Assembly (NCBI RefSeq): GCF_030719035.1
Contig: NZ_CP132203.1
Span: 3,782,001 to 3,846,000 of the forward strand
Direction of reading: 5' to 3'
DNA from: Hahella sp. HNIBRBA332
GTDB taxonomy: Bacteria; Pseudomonadota; Gammaproteobacteria; Pseudomonadales; Oleiphilaceae
DNA: 64,000 nt
Every line of letters starts with the position of its first letter. The first letter of the stretch is position 1. Below are positions 1 through 8,337 of this stretch, piece by piece. Both the position numbers and the translations under genes were made by a program. A model generated the notes under the pieces. That model was given only the letters and a program-made list of their open reading frames with translations. It did not search any database and was not told the DNA's origin.

Positions 1-29
1 AAGGCTTTCTATAAAGGGTGTGAATAACC

Positions 30-1241
30 ATGAAAAATACGCTCGCCAAGATCAAGGACGTAAAAAATCGTCATAAAGAACGCCGGACGCCACTGGGACT
101 GGAGTTCGCTATCGCCGACAGCATCAACTTTCTCAATGCGGCGGACTGGGACCGCATCGCCGCCTCCGCATCCGTATTTCTGCAACGGGATTATCTACAG
201 GCGCTGGAACTCAACGCGCCGGACAACGTCTCTCCCCGATATGGACTGATATACAAAGACCGCACCCCTATCGGCGTGGTCAGCTGCCAGATCGCCGACG
301 TGTCCGGCGACCGCATGATAAAAAGCGAAAAGCCCGATAACGCCAAAGCCAAATTGACTCAGAAGTACCAGGAACGCATTTTGGTCTGTGGCAATCTGGT
401 GTCCTGCGGCCTCCATGGCGTAGCCTTCGCCGAGGGCGTCGATGCGGAGCTGGGATGGCGCGCTCTGGCTGAGCTGTTGTACCGCATCCGTCGAGGAGAA
501 AAACTGGGCGGCTCCATCGATTTTGTCATGCTGAAAGACTTCAACAGCGACATGCTGCCGCAATCCGACATCCTGAAACGCTACAGTTACCGATCCATTC
601 AGACTGACCCGGAAATGGTGTTGACGCTGGAGCCGGGAACCCGGACCTTCGAAGATTATCTGCAAAGCCTGACTGGCAAGTATCGCAAACGCATCACCGC
701 CATCATCAAGAAGCTGCAGGACGCCGGTGTGGAAACGCAGACGCTAGACAGCATCAGCGACGAGCAGGATGCAGCGCTGCACGCACTCTACCTGCAGGTG
801 GAGAACCGCGCCGCCGCCCGCCTGGCGACATTGCCCAAGGGCTATTTCAAAGCGCTATCGGACTCTCTGGGAGACCGTTTCGCCTGCACCACGCTGTCAC
901 TGGAAGGCAGGATTGTTGGCTTCGTCACTTCCGTTAAGGACCGCGACACGTCCATGGCCTACTATGTCGGGCTGGATTACGACATCAATGCCGACCTGCC
1001 TTTGTATTTTCGCCTGCTGCAACTCTCTATCGAGCATGGCTGTCAGTTTGGCTGCAGCAAGGTGTCGTTAGGCAGAACGGCGCTGGAGCCCAAGGCCAAT
1101 CTTGGCGCTAAACCCGTGGATTGCCATCTGTGGATGCGGCATCGCGCGGCGGCGGTCAATTACGTGGTGCGCAAATTGTTTCGCGCAATCCCTCACGCGG
1201 AAGCCCCCACTCGTAATGCACTGAAAACGGTCGAGCAGTAA
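30..1241 (+). CDS. FemAB/GNAT-like acyltransferase (Acetyltransf_6 type)
   Basis: The 403-residue protein looks like a cytoplasmic acyl- or aminoacyl-transferase of the FemAB-like GNAT group. The C-terminal half (about residues 215-370) carries the transferase-like part: a basic helix starting YRKRITAIIKKL, an alternating beta/alpha stretch, and a GRTALEPKANLG motif near residue 350, which I associate with this group. There is no signal peptide or membrane segment. The substrate cannot be read from sequence; related proteins act on peptidoglycan, lipids or small metabolites. It stands alone, and the convergent neighbour ends 20 bases downstream. The fold call is fairly safe; the exact function is unknown. 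Confidence 0.6.
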   Translation: MKNTLAKIKDVKNRHKERRTPLGLEFAIADSINFLNAADWDRIAASASVFLQRDYLQALELNAPDNVSPRYGLIYKDRTPIGVVSCQIADVSGDRMIKSEKPDNAKAKLTQKYQERILVCGNLVSCGLHGVAFAEGVDAELGWRALAELLYRIRRGEKLGGSIDFVMLKDFNSDMLPQSDILKRYSYRSIQTDPEMVLTLEPGTRTFEDYLQSLTGKYRKRITAIIKKLQDAGVETQTLDSISDEQDAALHALYLQVENRAAARLATLPKGYFKALSDSLGDRFACTTLSLEGRIVGFVTSVKDRDTSMAYYVGLDYDINADLPLYFRLLQLSIEHGCQFGCSKVSLGRTALEPKANLGAKPVDCHLWMRHRAAAVNYVVRKLFRAIPHAEAPTRNALKTVEQ

Positions 1242-1261
1242 CCTCTCTTCGCCGGCGGCCA

Positions 1262-2194
1262 TCAAGGCTGACCGGCTCTTTCCTCACTGGGCGTCAGCCC
1301 ATACAGATTTCGATACGCAGTAGAAAAATGCGCGCCGGAGGAAAAGCCGGTTTTCAACCCGATTTCGGTGATGCTCAAGGCGGAAGAACATAGCATGTCC
1401 CGCGCCTTTTCCAGACGAATTTGCAGGTAATAACGGGAAGGGACGGAGTCCAGATAGCGCTTGAACAGTCGCTCCAGCTGGCGACGGGAAATTTCCAGAT
1501 GCTTGGCGATATCATCCGTAGTTAACGGCTCTTCGATATTGTTCTCCATCAGTTGCACCGCATCGCAAAGCGCTGGCGCTTCTCGTTTCGCCACAGGATC
1601 AGGACGTTTGCGCCCGGTGGTTTTGGCGCCGCCAAGACGCTCCCGCATAATCGCCTGGGAAGCCATTTCCGCCAGCTCGACCCCATGATGACGCCCAATC
1701 ATAAACAGCGCCATGTCCAACGCAGCGGTGCCGCCGCGACAGGTCCAGACATTAGCGTCAACGGAAAACACATCCTGAGACAGAAAGCACGCCTGCGCCT
1801 CTGCGGAAAAAGCGTCTGGAATCTGTAAAGAGGCTTTTTTTCCGCGCAACAGCCCCAGTTCCAGCAGCAAAGCTGCGCCGTTAGCCACGCCCCCCAACCA
1901 GGACAAGCTCTTGCTGTGCGTGGCGAGCCATTCTTTTTCCAGAAGCGGAGTTTTATAGAGCCCCGCAGAGCCGCAGACGATCAGCGCATCCAGGCCGGCG
2001 GCATGAGCCAGAGAGCGATCCACAGACACCGCCACGCCATCTCCAGACGTCACTACCGGCTCCGCTCCCAGACGCACCATCCGATACTTGCGTTCGTCCA
2101 ACAGCTCGTTACACACCCGCAATGGCTCCACCAGGCTGGCGTAGGACAGCATGGAAAATCCCGGCAGTAACAGTACGCCCAGTTTGCAGCTCAA
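1262..2194 (-). CDS. GlxA-family AraC transcriptional regulator with DJ-1/PfpI-like sensor domain
   Basis: This is a transcription factor with an N-terminal class-I-amidotransferase-like domain (about residues 3-175) and a C-terminal AraC DNA-binding domain with two helix-turn-helix units (about 220-305; TTDDIAKHLEISRRQLERLFK and the ITEIGLKTGFSSGAHFSTAYR region). I chose the TTG start at 2194: it has a GAGGAA Shine-Dalgarno six bases upstream and puts the conserved GVLLLPGF strand near the N terminus, as in the family. An in-frame ATG at 2293 would add 33 unconserved residues. The usual nucleophile elbow Cys is replaced (GGVANGA), so the sensor domain is probably non-enzymatic. Regulon unknown; the nearest divergent gene is the MCP at 2418. 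Confidence 0.75.
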   Translation of the reverse strand: MSCKLGVLLLPGFSMLSYASLVEPLRVCNELLDERKYRMVRLGAEPVVTSGDGVAVSVDRSLAHAAGLDALIVCGSAGLYKTPLLEKEWLATHSKSLSWLGGVANGAALLLELGLLRGKKASLQIPDAFSAEAQACFLSQDVFSVDANVWTCRGGTAALDMALFMIGRHHGVELAEMASQAIMRERLGGAKTTGRKRPDPVAKREAPALCDAVQLMENNIEEPLTTDDIAKHLEISRRQLERLFKRYLDSVPSRYYLQIRLEKARDMLCSSALSITEIGLKTGFSSGAHFSTAYRNLYGLTPSEERAGQP

Positions 2195-2417
2195 ATCTGA
2201 TTCCTCACACCCGACAGCCCGCCGCCGGGCGGAGCTGAGAATTTCTGCTATAAATAAGCGTAATAATAGATTAAGCGGCTGCGACAAAACCATCTAAAGA
2301 CCGCCCTGGAGATACAGGGATGGCGAGGTCGCGTCCAGCGGTTACGGAGCTTATCCTATTCGTCCGCGAAGTATAACTCCCGCCGCCAGTTGAACTAAAT
2401 TCAAATACGGAAGCGAC

Positions 2418-4169
2418 ATGGCTCACATCTTCAACCGGGTAACCAGGCGCATCACCATTTTCCACCGCGCGTTAATGATGAGCGCCGTGTTCGCCATCAT
2501 TCTCACCTGCGCACTGCTTTACTTGCTGGGCGCGGTGCATGACATGCTCAGCACCATCGAAGGCCAGCGCAGCATGGTGGAGCAGCAGAACACCGCTGTC
2601 GCCAAGCAGAACCAGCTGGTCAGTCAGCAACAACACCTCAACGCGCTGCTGGCGGAAAGCCAGACCGCCTTCTCCCAGTATTCCGAATATCTGTATTGGC
2701 GTCTGGACTCCGCCACCACCGCCGAAGAGCACTCCATCAGCCAGGGCGACAAGGCAGAGCAAAACCTGCGCGACACTTTGGATAAAATCGCCGGAACCGA
2801 TGAGGAAATGGCGGACGTGGCGGATGTCGTACTCATGTATCTGGATGATTTCAACAAATCCATCGCAGAAGCCGTGGATCGCACCCGTAACAATGATTCC
2901 CGTCAGCGCGTTAGCGCGATGATCGGCGAAGCACGCACCGCCAGTATGGCCATGAGCTCTACTTTTAAGATCATACTGGAAGAAGCCGCCAAAGCAGCGG
3001 CTGAAGCCAACGAAGGGGTTGGGCAAGCAGCGCAGGAAGTATCCGTCGCCGCCAATCAGGTCCTGGAGGCTAACGACTCTGTCGCCGCCAGCGGGCGCAG
3101 TCTGCAGCAGGAAGTGTTGTTTATTCTCGTGGTGTCGGTCACGGTTTCCCTGCTAGTGGGCTTTTTGCTATCCCGCTCCATCACCCAGCCCATTCACCGT
3201 CTGCGTCGGGTGATTACGGAGATTGAGGACACTAACGACCTCACCAAACGGGTGGATTACAGTCGTCGGGATGAAATTGGCGCTATCGCCCAGGCGTTCA
3301 ACGCCATGATGGATAAGTTCTCCGTCATCGTAGGCGATTTGGCGAAGACGACTGACGAACTTTCCGCATCGTCCGAACAAAGCGCACGCATCAGCGAAAA
3401 GACCAAAGAATCCGCCGAGCAACTCAGCCATGAAACTGATTTGGTGGCCACCGCTTCCAACGAAATGACAGCGACGGTCAAAGGCATCAATGAGAACACC
3501 GACAACGCCGCCAATATCGCACTGGAGGCGCGGCAAGCCTGCGAATCCGGCAAATCAGCTGTTGACGGCGCCACCACACGCATCAACGAGCTGACTCAAG
3601 CCATCAATGAAACGTCAGACTCCGTCAGCCAGCTCGCCAGGGAAAGCGAATCCATTGGCGCTGTGCTTGATGTGATTCGCGGCATCGCCGAGCAAACCAA
3701 TCTATTGGCGTTAAACGCCGCCATAGAAGCCGCCCGCGCAGGAGATCAGGGACGCGGCTTCGCCGTGGTCGCCGATGAAGTGCGCACACTCGCGCAACGC
3801 ACCGGCAACTCCACTGATGAAATACAAAAAATGATCGAACAGCTCCGCGCTGGCGTTAATAAAGCCGTCACCAGAATGGAGCAAAGCTGCAAACGGGCGG
3901 AAGGCACGGTTACTCAAGCGAGTCAGGCCGCCCAGTCCATTGACCAGACTCTCTCCGCCGTCACCTCCATGCATGACGCCAACCAATATGTGGCGCAGGC
4001 CACCTATGAGCAGCGCGAAGCGGCGGAGAGCATTGACCGCAGCATCGTAAACATCAGTGAACTGTCGCAAACTCTCCATACCGCTGCGGAGGAAAACTTC
4101 CAGTCCAGCGACAACCTGAAACAAATGGTGACCCGGCTCCGACAGCTAGTCGTGCAGTTCAGATACTGA
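2418..4169 (+). CDS. Methyl-accepting chemotaxis protein (HAMP, cytoplasmic signalling domain)
   Basis: This inner-membrane chemoreceptor of 583 residues passes signals to CheA/CheW. A first membrane helix lies at about residues 17-39, followed by a helical periplasmic region (about 40-230) rich in Gln and Ala that looks like a four-helix bundle, a second membrane helix at about 233-254, a HAMP domain (about 252-305), and a long coiled coil. The hairpin tip is at about 412-460 and has the hallmark EQTNLLALNAAIEAARAG. The C terminus (RQLVVQFRY) has no CheR-docking pentapeptide. The ligand cannot be predicted. It is a single gene, divergent from the GlxA-type regulator. Confidence 0.92.
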   Translation: MAHIFNRVTRRITIFHRALMMSAVFAIILTCALLYLLGAVHDMLSTIEGQRSMVEQQNTAVAKQNQLVSQQQHLNALLAESQTAFSQYSEYLYWRLDSATTAEEHSISQGDKAEQNLRDTLDKIAGTDEEMADVADVVLMYLDDFNKSIAEAVDRTRNNDSRQRVSAMIGEARTASMAMSSTFKIILEEAAKAAAEANEGVGQAAQEVSVAANQVLEANDSVAASGRSLQQEVLFILVVSVTVSLLVGFLLSRSITQPIHRLRRVITEIEDTNDLTKRVDYSRRDEIGAIAQAFNAMMDKFSVIVGDLAKTTDELSASSEQSARISEKTKESAEQLSHETDLVATASNEMTATVKGINENTDNAANIALEARQACESGKSAVDGATTRINELTQAINETSDSVSQLARESESIGAVLDVIRGIAEQTNLLALNAAIEAARAGDQGRGFAVVADEVRTLAQRTGNSTDEIQKMIEQLRAGVNKAVTRMEQSCKRAEGTVTQASQAAQSIDQTLSAVTSMHDANQYVAQATYEQREAAESIDRSIVNISELSQTLHTAAEENFQSSDNLKQMVTRLRQLVVQFRY

Positions 4170-4208
4170 CCAGAACCATGTGACGCCGCGGCAAGGCATA
4201 CCCTTATG

Positions 4209-4239
4209 GCGTTCGCCGTACAGCAAGAGCAGCGAACGC
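4209..4239. terminator. Hairpin, possible terminator for the MCP and/or the 44-residue gene
   Basis: GCGTTCGC (4209-4216) pairs perfectly with GCGAACGC (4232-4239) around a 15-base loop. It lies between two convergent coding ends (4169 and 4258). No U-tract follows on either strand, so an intrinsic terminator is only a possibility. Confidence 0.3.
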
Positions 4240-4257
4240 ATTCCTTGGGACTGACGA

Positions 4258-4392
4258 CTAGTGCAGCGTCCCCAGTCTCTCTCTTTTATAGCGCACCCAC
4301 TCGCCATCCACGCATTTGTAGTAGAACGCCATCATGTATGTGCTAACCGGCATTTGAATGCGGATGATATCTCCGTTAGACGAAACCTGCAT
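4258..4392 (-). CDS. Small 44-residue protein next to a LexA box, unknown function
   Basis: An ATG at 4392 opens 44 codons ending in TAG at 4258. A GAGGG Shine-Dalgarno sits seven bases upstream. The product starts MQVSSNGDIIRIQMPVSTYM, has a hydrophobic/aromatic centre (MMAFYYKCVDGEW) and a basic tail (RYKRERLGTLH). One Cys is present; there is no clear membrane helix. I do not recognise the family. About 70 bases upstream is a canonical LexA box (4465-4484) that overlaps the -10 of a plausible minus-strand promoter, so the gene is likely SOS-induced. Small SOS proteins in bacteria often block division, but nothing in the sequence proves that here. The coding call rests on the Shine-Dalgarno, the promoter and the composition. 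Confidence 0.55.
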   Translation of the reverse strand: MQVSSNGDIIRIQMPVSTYMMAFYYKCVDGEWVRYKRERLGTLH

Positions 4393-4464
4393 AATCAAGC
4401 CCTCATATAACAGTGCCAGCGTTCCTGCTCATGCGGCGACGCCGGGAAGTGTTTAAACATACAG

Positions 4465-4484
4465 TACTGTAATCTTATACAGTA
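4465..4484. promoter_or_regulatory. LexA (SOS) box
   Basis: CTGT at 4467-4470 and ACAG at 4479-4482 are separated by exactly eight bases, and the flanking TA on each side also matches the gamma-proteobacterial consensus TACTGT-N8-ACAGTA. The site overlaps a candidate minus-strand -10 (TAAGAT, 4472-4477). The adjacent 4459-4470 is also a perfect 12-bp palindrome, TACAGTACTGTA, that shares half of the box. Confidence 0.75.
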
Positions 4485-4500
4485 TTTTTTATTCTGTCTA
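4472..4500 (-). promoter_or_regulatory. Candidate sigma-70 promoter for the 44-residue gene
   Basis: Reading the minus strand, TAGACA (4500-4495) and TAAGAT (4477-4472) are separated by 17 bases. This would start transcription near 4465 and give a leader of about 70 bases. The -10 lies inside the LexA box, the usual arrangement for LexA repression. Confidence 0.4.
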
Positions 4501-4607
4501 CACTTTGTTCAACGCTTGACTTGTTGGCTTCCCCTTCCGCTTTGGGTAAGGTACTGACGCCCGCTCGGAGCAATCCGGCTTACTGATGGATAAGGTCTGA
4601 ATACGCA

Positions 4608-5777
4608 ATGAAGAAAAAAATACTGACCGGACTGCTAATCACGCTAATCATCGCAGTTCTTTCGTTTTTCGCTTTGGTTCCGCCGCTGGTGGATAACGCC
4701 AGCAATCAGCTCACGAGTTCACCGCCGCAGCCGGCGACGGATAAAGTCAAAAGCCTGCACCAGTCTCTGTTCATCGCCGACCTGCACTCGGATTCACTGT
4801 TATGGGGCCGCAACCTGTCCAAAGGCTATCAGCGGGGTCACATGGACCTGCCGCGGCTGCGGGAGGGAGGCATGGCGTTGCAGGCGTTCTCGGTGGTGAC
4901 CAAAGTTCCTTTCGGCCTGAACATCCAGAAAAATGCTGGCGATAGCGACATGATATTCTGGCTGGGACTGTCGCAAGCTTGGTCGCCCAGCGCGTTACAG
5001 AGCCTTTTGAGTCGCGCCGAACGTCAGGCGGGAATGCTTCGCGACCTCGCAGATTCGCCCGCCAACAAGTTCGCACTCATTCTGAACCGCAAGGATCTGC
5101 AGGATTTCATCGCACAGCGAAAAACCGACAAGGACGCCGTCGCCGGCTGGCTCACCTTAGAGGGAGCGCAAGCGATGGAGGGCGATCTGAAGAGTCTGGA
5201 CGCCCTGTATGAGGCGGGCTTTCGCATGATCGCCCCTACCCACTTCTTCGACACGGAGCTGTCCGGCTCCGCCCATGGCATGAACAGGGGTGGACTGACC
5301 ACGTTGGGGAAACAGTGGGTTAAAGCCATGGAAAGCAAGTCTATGATTATTGATCTGGCCCACGCTTCCGCCAAAACCATTTCCGACGTGCTCGCCATGG
5401 CCAAACGTCCCGTTATTGTGTCGCACACTGGCGTTAAAGGGACATGCAACAATAATCGCAATTTGTCCGACACTCAGCTAAAAGCTATCGCCGCCAACGG
5501 CGGCATCGTCGGCATCGGCTTCTGGTCGACGGCGGTCTGCGGACGCGACGCCGCGTCTATCGCCCGTGCGATTAAATACACGGTCAATCTGATTGGCGTG
5601 GAACACGTGGCGATGGGGTCAGATTTTGACGGAGCTGTGGCGACGCCCTTCGACGTCACCCGACTGGATGGTTTAACCGAGGCGCTGATGAAGGCGGGGC
5701 TGAATGAGCGGCAGATTCGCCGGATAATGGGCGAAAATATCCGCGATTTCCTACTCAACAACCTGCCGTCAGCTTGA
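4608..5777 (+). CDS. Membrane dipeptidase, peptidase family M19
   Basis: This zinc-dependent dipeptidase hydrolyses dipeptides, probably on the outer face of the inner membrane. Residues 5-26 form a signal anchor (ILTGLLITLIIAVLSFFALV). The metal ligands of the family are all visible: H60 and D62 (ADLHSD), E185 (TLEGAQ), H252 (DLAHAS), H273 (VSHTGV), and D339 in GSDFDG. The 389-residue length is normal for bacterial M19 enzymes with an N-terminal anchor. A LexA box lies 124 bases upstream, but its geometry fits the divergent small gene better. Peptide specificity cannot be read from the sequence. Confidence 0.88.
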   Translation: MKKKILTGLLITLIIAVLSFFALVPPLVDNASNQLTSSPPQPATDKVKSLHQSLFIADLHSDSLLWGRNLSKGYQRGHMDLPRLREGGMALQAFSVVTKVPFGLNIQKNAGDSDMIFWLGLSQAWSPSALQSLLSRAERQAGMLRDLADSPANKFALILNRKDLQDFIAQRKTDKDAVAGWLTLEGAQAMEGDLKSLDALYEAGFRMIAPTHFFDTELSGSAHGMNRGGLTTLGKQWVKAMESKSMIIDLAHASAKTISDVLAMAKRPVIVSHTGVKGTCNNNRNLSDTQLKAIAANGGIVGIGFWSTAVCGRDAASIARAIKYTVNLIGVEHVAMGSDFDGAVATPFDVTRLDGLTEALMKAGLNERQIRRIMGENIRDFLLNNLPSA

Positions 5778-5788
5778 CCTTTCCAACC

Positions 5789-6430
5789 TCAGGGCGCCGC
5801 CACCGGCGCCCGTTTGAGGCGATACAACTGCCGGTCGTGAACCCGCCCCAGAGTCATTAAGGCGATAATGGCGCCAACCAGGGCGTAGCACATATCCGAT
5901 TGAGTATCCCACTCGTAGCCCTGGGTACCCAGGAAGGCGACGGAAGAGTCTCCGCTGGCCACCGCCACCCACCACTCGATCAGCTCATAGAAAGCGCTGA
6001 TCGCCAAGGCGATGCAGACAATAAAGAAGTTCATCCATCCACGCCCTTTCACGACCCGCAGACGGAGCAGAATTTCCCGCGCCACCATCGCCGGAATAAA
6101 ACCCTGGGCGAAATGGCCAACCTTGTCGTAATTGTTTCTCTCCCACCCCATGATTTCTCCGATGTGGTCGAACAGGGGCACTTCCGCGTAGGTATAGTGA
6201 CCACCCACCATGAGAATGACCGAGTGGATCAAGATCAACCAATACAACAGGGGCGTCAGCGGAAATCGCTTATAGGTGGACGCCAGAATGAAGGCGGCGA
6301 TCACCGCCGGCGCCACTTCCAGCATCCAGATAAACCGGTCTTTTGGCCATAGTCCTGACCAGACCAGCACGCCCAAGAAGATGAGAATCCAAACAACGCT
6401 GGCTCCAACGCCGCCCCGGCCATGCCCCAT
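5789..6430 (-). CDS. DUF2238 (YjdF-like) integral membrane protein
   Basis: The 213-residue protein has about six membrane helices, beginning with VVWILIFLGVLVWSGLWP and FIWMLEVAPAVIAAFIL. The conserved segment YDKVGHFAQGFIPAMVARE followed by AISAFYELIEWW is what I recall as characteristic of the YjdF/DUF2238 family. The family's biochemical role is not established. It lies 77 bases downstream of the retinol-saturase-like gene on the same strand, and I infer that the two are co-transcribed. Paired His, Glu and Asp residues inside the membrane region could bind metal or haem, but that is only a guess. Confidence 0.8.
   Translation of the reverse strand: MGHGRGGVGASVVWILIFLGVLVWSGLWPKDRFIWMLEVAPAVIAAFILASTYKRFPLTPLLYWLILIHSVILMVGGHYTYAEVPLFDHIGEIMGWERNNYDKVGHFAQGFIPAMVAREILLRLRVVKGRGWMNFFIVCIALAISAFYELIEWWVAVASGDSSVAFLGTQGYEWDTQSDMCYALVGAIIALMTLGRVHDRQLYRLKRAPVAAP
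5792..5811. terminator. G+C-rich hairpin between convergent genes
   Basis: GGGCGCCG and CGGCGCCC form a perfect 8-bp stem with a 4-base loop, followed by GTTTG on the plus strand. It lies just past the dipeptidase stop and inside the last codons of the convergent DUF2238 gene. It is a likely terminator for the dipeptidase. Confidence 0.5.
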
Positions 6431-6507
6431 ATGATTGATCCTTAGCAGTTATAATTGCGGATCAACAACATAACGCATTCTGCGGCGGGATTCGATCCCC
6501 AGGGGGA

Positions 6508-8151
6508 TTATCCCGCCTCCCTGACTTCCGATGCCGGTTGCGCAGGTTGCGGCCCCTGCTTCAACAGGCGTCCCAGCTTGTAGCCTTCTTTGCCCAACAT
6601 GGCGAAGCTGGTCATGACGCCTCCCATCAATGCGCCGCCCACCCCGGCGGTGACCACATCCGCGCCGGTCAGATAGAAGCTCTTGATGGGAGTCACCGGG
6701 TGCAGCCAATCCTGTTGGAAGCGCTCAACCGTATGATCCACGCCGTAAATTTCTCCGCCTATGTTCATCTGGAACCACTGCGTCGACAATGGCGTGGATA
6801 GCTCGTAAAAGTCCAGCGCCGCCTCTAATTGCGGCAGACGCTTATACAGTTCATTGAGCATCCGGTGAGAAAACTGCTCTTTCAGCGCCAGATAGTCTTC
6901 ACCACGTTTGTTCCACTGCGATCCCGCCCACTTATCAAACCATTGGTTGTTGACGGGTACGATGATTTCCACGGTGGAGCAGTCTGGATAGCGCGCATTC
7001 CAGCTAGGGTCTTTCGCTGAAGGAAAGGACACATAGGTGACAGGGAAAGGCGCGGACGGATCTTCCATAAAACGGGCGACGTTACCGTCATGGTCATCGG
7101 AGGGGTAAATCCAAAAGTTGCTCCGCGGCATGCCTAAACTTTCGGGGGAACCGCAAAATCCTGCATAGATGCATAAATGTGAGGCGGATAACGCCACGCT
7201 CTCCAGTTTTTTCAGCAAGTCGCCTTTCGCTGCGGCGGACTCCGGCAGCAGATGCTTGATCGTGGGAATGACGCCTGCGTCGCTGACCACGGCGTCCGCC
7301 AGCAGCTCGTCGCCATTACTCAAGCGCACGCCGTAAGCGCGATTAGAGCGCACCAGCACTTCCGCCACTTGCGCGTAGGTGAAAACTTCTCCGCCGCTAC
7401 GGCGAATCACCGGAATAATTTCCTCGGCAATACGCCAGGAGCCGCCCACAGGATAGTTGCCTCCTGTGATGTAGTGCTTCGCAACCATGGCGTGCATCAT
7501 GAAAGATGACGTCGTGGGCGGCAGACCGTAATCGCCCCATTGCGCCGTCAACACGGAGATCAAGCGCTGATTTTGCGTCAGGCCTTCCAGCACTTCACGG
7601 GTGGTCTTGAAGAAGTAGTCCGGCAGGAGAAAACGGCGGGCCTTGTGATAAGCCCAGGCGGCGAGCTTGGGCAACGCCTGCCCGGCGAAAAATTTGGGGA
7701 TGCGTCGGCTGACTGAATACAGCAAATCGACATAGCGGCGAATGGCGTCTTCTTCACCGGGAAAACGTCGCGCCATCTCGTTGATGAACGGTTCTTTGCC
7801 GGCGATGAAGTCATAATTGTCTTCGCCAATGAAAATACGATCGTAGCAGGGGTCCATTTCCGCCCACTCTATTTTTCCATCGCTGATCAGGTCGAACACC
7901 CGTCGGATCATCGACCAGGGCTTGTGCACTTCGCCGATATAGTGCACCCCGACATCCCATTCATAGCCGTTACGCTCGTAGCTATGGGTATATCCGCCAG
8001 CGGTGTAGTGCTGCTCCAGCACACAGACTTTCTTGCCCATCAGAGACAACAACGCGGCGTTACACAGCCCGCCAATTCCCGATCCGATGATGATCACATC
8101 ATAGTGATCGTCCGCCCTATTCTTGCGGTAACGCTTTCCCGTTCTGACCAT
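6508..8151 (-). CDS. FAD-dependent oxidoreductase of the carotenoid desaturase / retinol saturase family
   Basis: The 547-residue flavoprotein starts with an FAD-binding Rossmann motif (VIIIGSGIGGLCNAALLSL, about residues 19-37), then the EQHYTAGGYTHSYERNGYEWDVGVHYIGE segment typical of all-trans-retinol 13,14-reductase-like proteins. The C-terminal FAD motif (FYLTGADVVTAGVGGALMGG) is also present. Such enzymes saturate or isomerise conjugated double bonds, but the bacterial substrates are mostly unknown and no crt carotenoid genes are nearby. The ATG at 8151 has an AAGGAGG Shine-Dalgarno nine bases upstream. The next gene downstream is a DUF2238 membrane protein. Confidence 0.83.
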   Translation of the reverse strand: MVRTGKRYRKNRADDHYDVIIIGSGIGGLCNAALLSLMGKKVCVLEQHYTAGGYTHSYERNGYEWDVGVHYIGEVHKPWSMIRRVFDLISDGKIEWAEMDPCYDRIFIGEDNYDFIAGKEPFINEMARRFPGEEDAIRRYVDLLYSVSRRIPKFFAGQALPKLAAWAYHKARRFLLPDYFFKTTREVLEGLTQNQRLISVLTAQWGDYGLPPTTSSFMMHAMVAKHYITGGNYPVGGSWRIAEEIIPVIRRSGGEVFTYAQVAEVLVRSNRAYGVRLSNGDELLADAVVSDAGVIPTIKHLLPESAAAKGDLLKKLESVALSASHLCIYAGFCGSPESLGMPRSNFWIYPSDDHDGNVARFMEDPSAPFPVTYVSFPSAKDPSWNARYPDCSTVEIIVPVNNQWFDKWAGSQWNKRGEDYLALKEQFSHRMLNELYKRLPQLEAALDFYELSTPLSTQWFQMNIGGEIYGVDHTVERFQQDWLHPVTPIKSFYLTGADVVTAGVGGALMGGVMTSFAMLGKEGYKLGRLLKQGPQPAQPASEVREAG

Positions 8152-8337
8152 ATTTTCCAGCCTCCTTCCTGATTATTGTTTTAATACGTCGTCGCCAGTC
8201 CAATGCATCATACTGCTCCCACCCGAAAGTGTGAACTGTCAACATTACTTTTTTAGGCCTATGCCGCATTTACAAAACCAATCGCCAGTTGCTAGGGTCT
8301 GTTGTGATTTTACCCCGTTTCAATGTCGGAGACGCCT

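Noticed and set aside
2280..2417. Sigma-28 flagellar promoter for the MCP at 2418
   Set aside because: A TAAAG is present near 2296, but no GCCGATAA-like element lies 15 bases further on.
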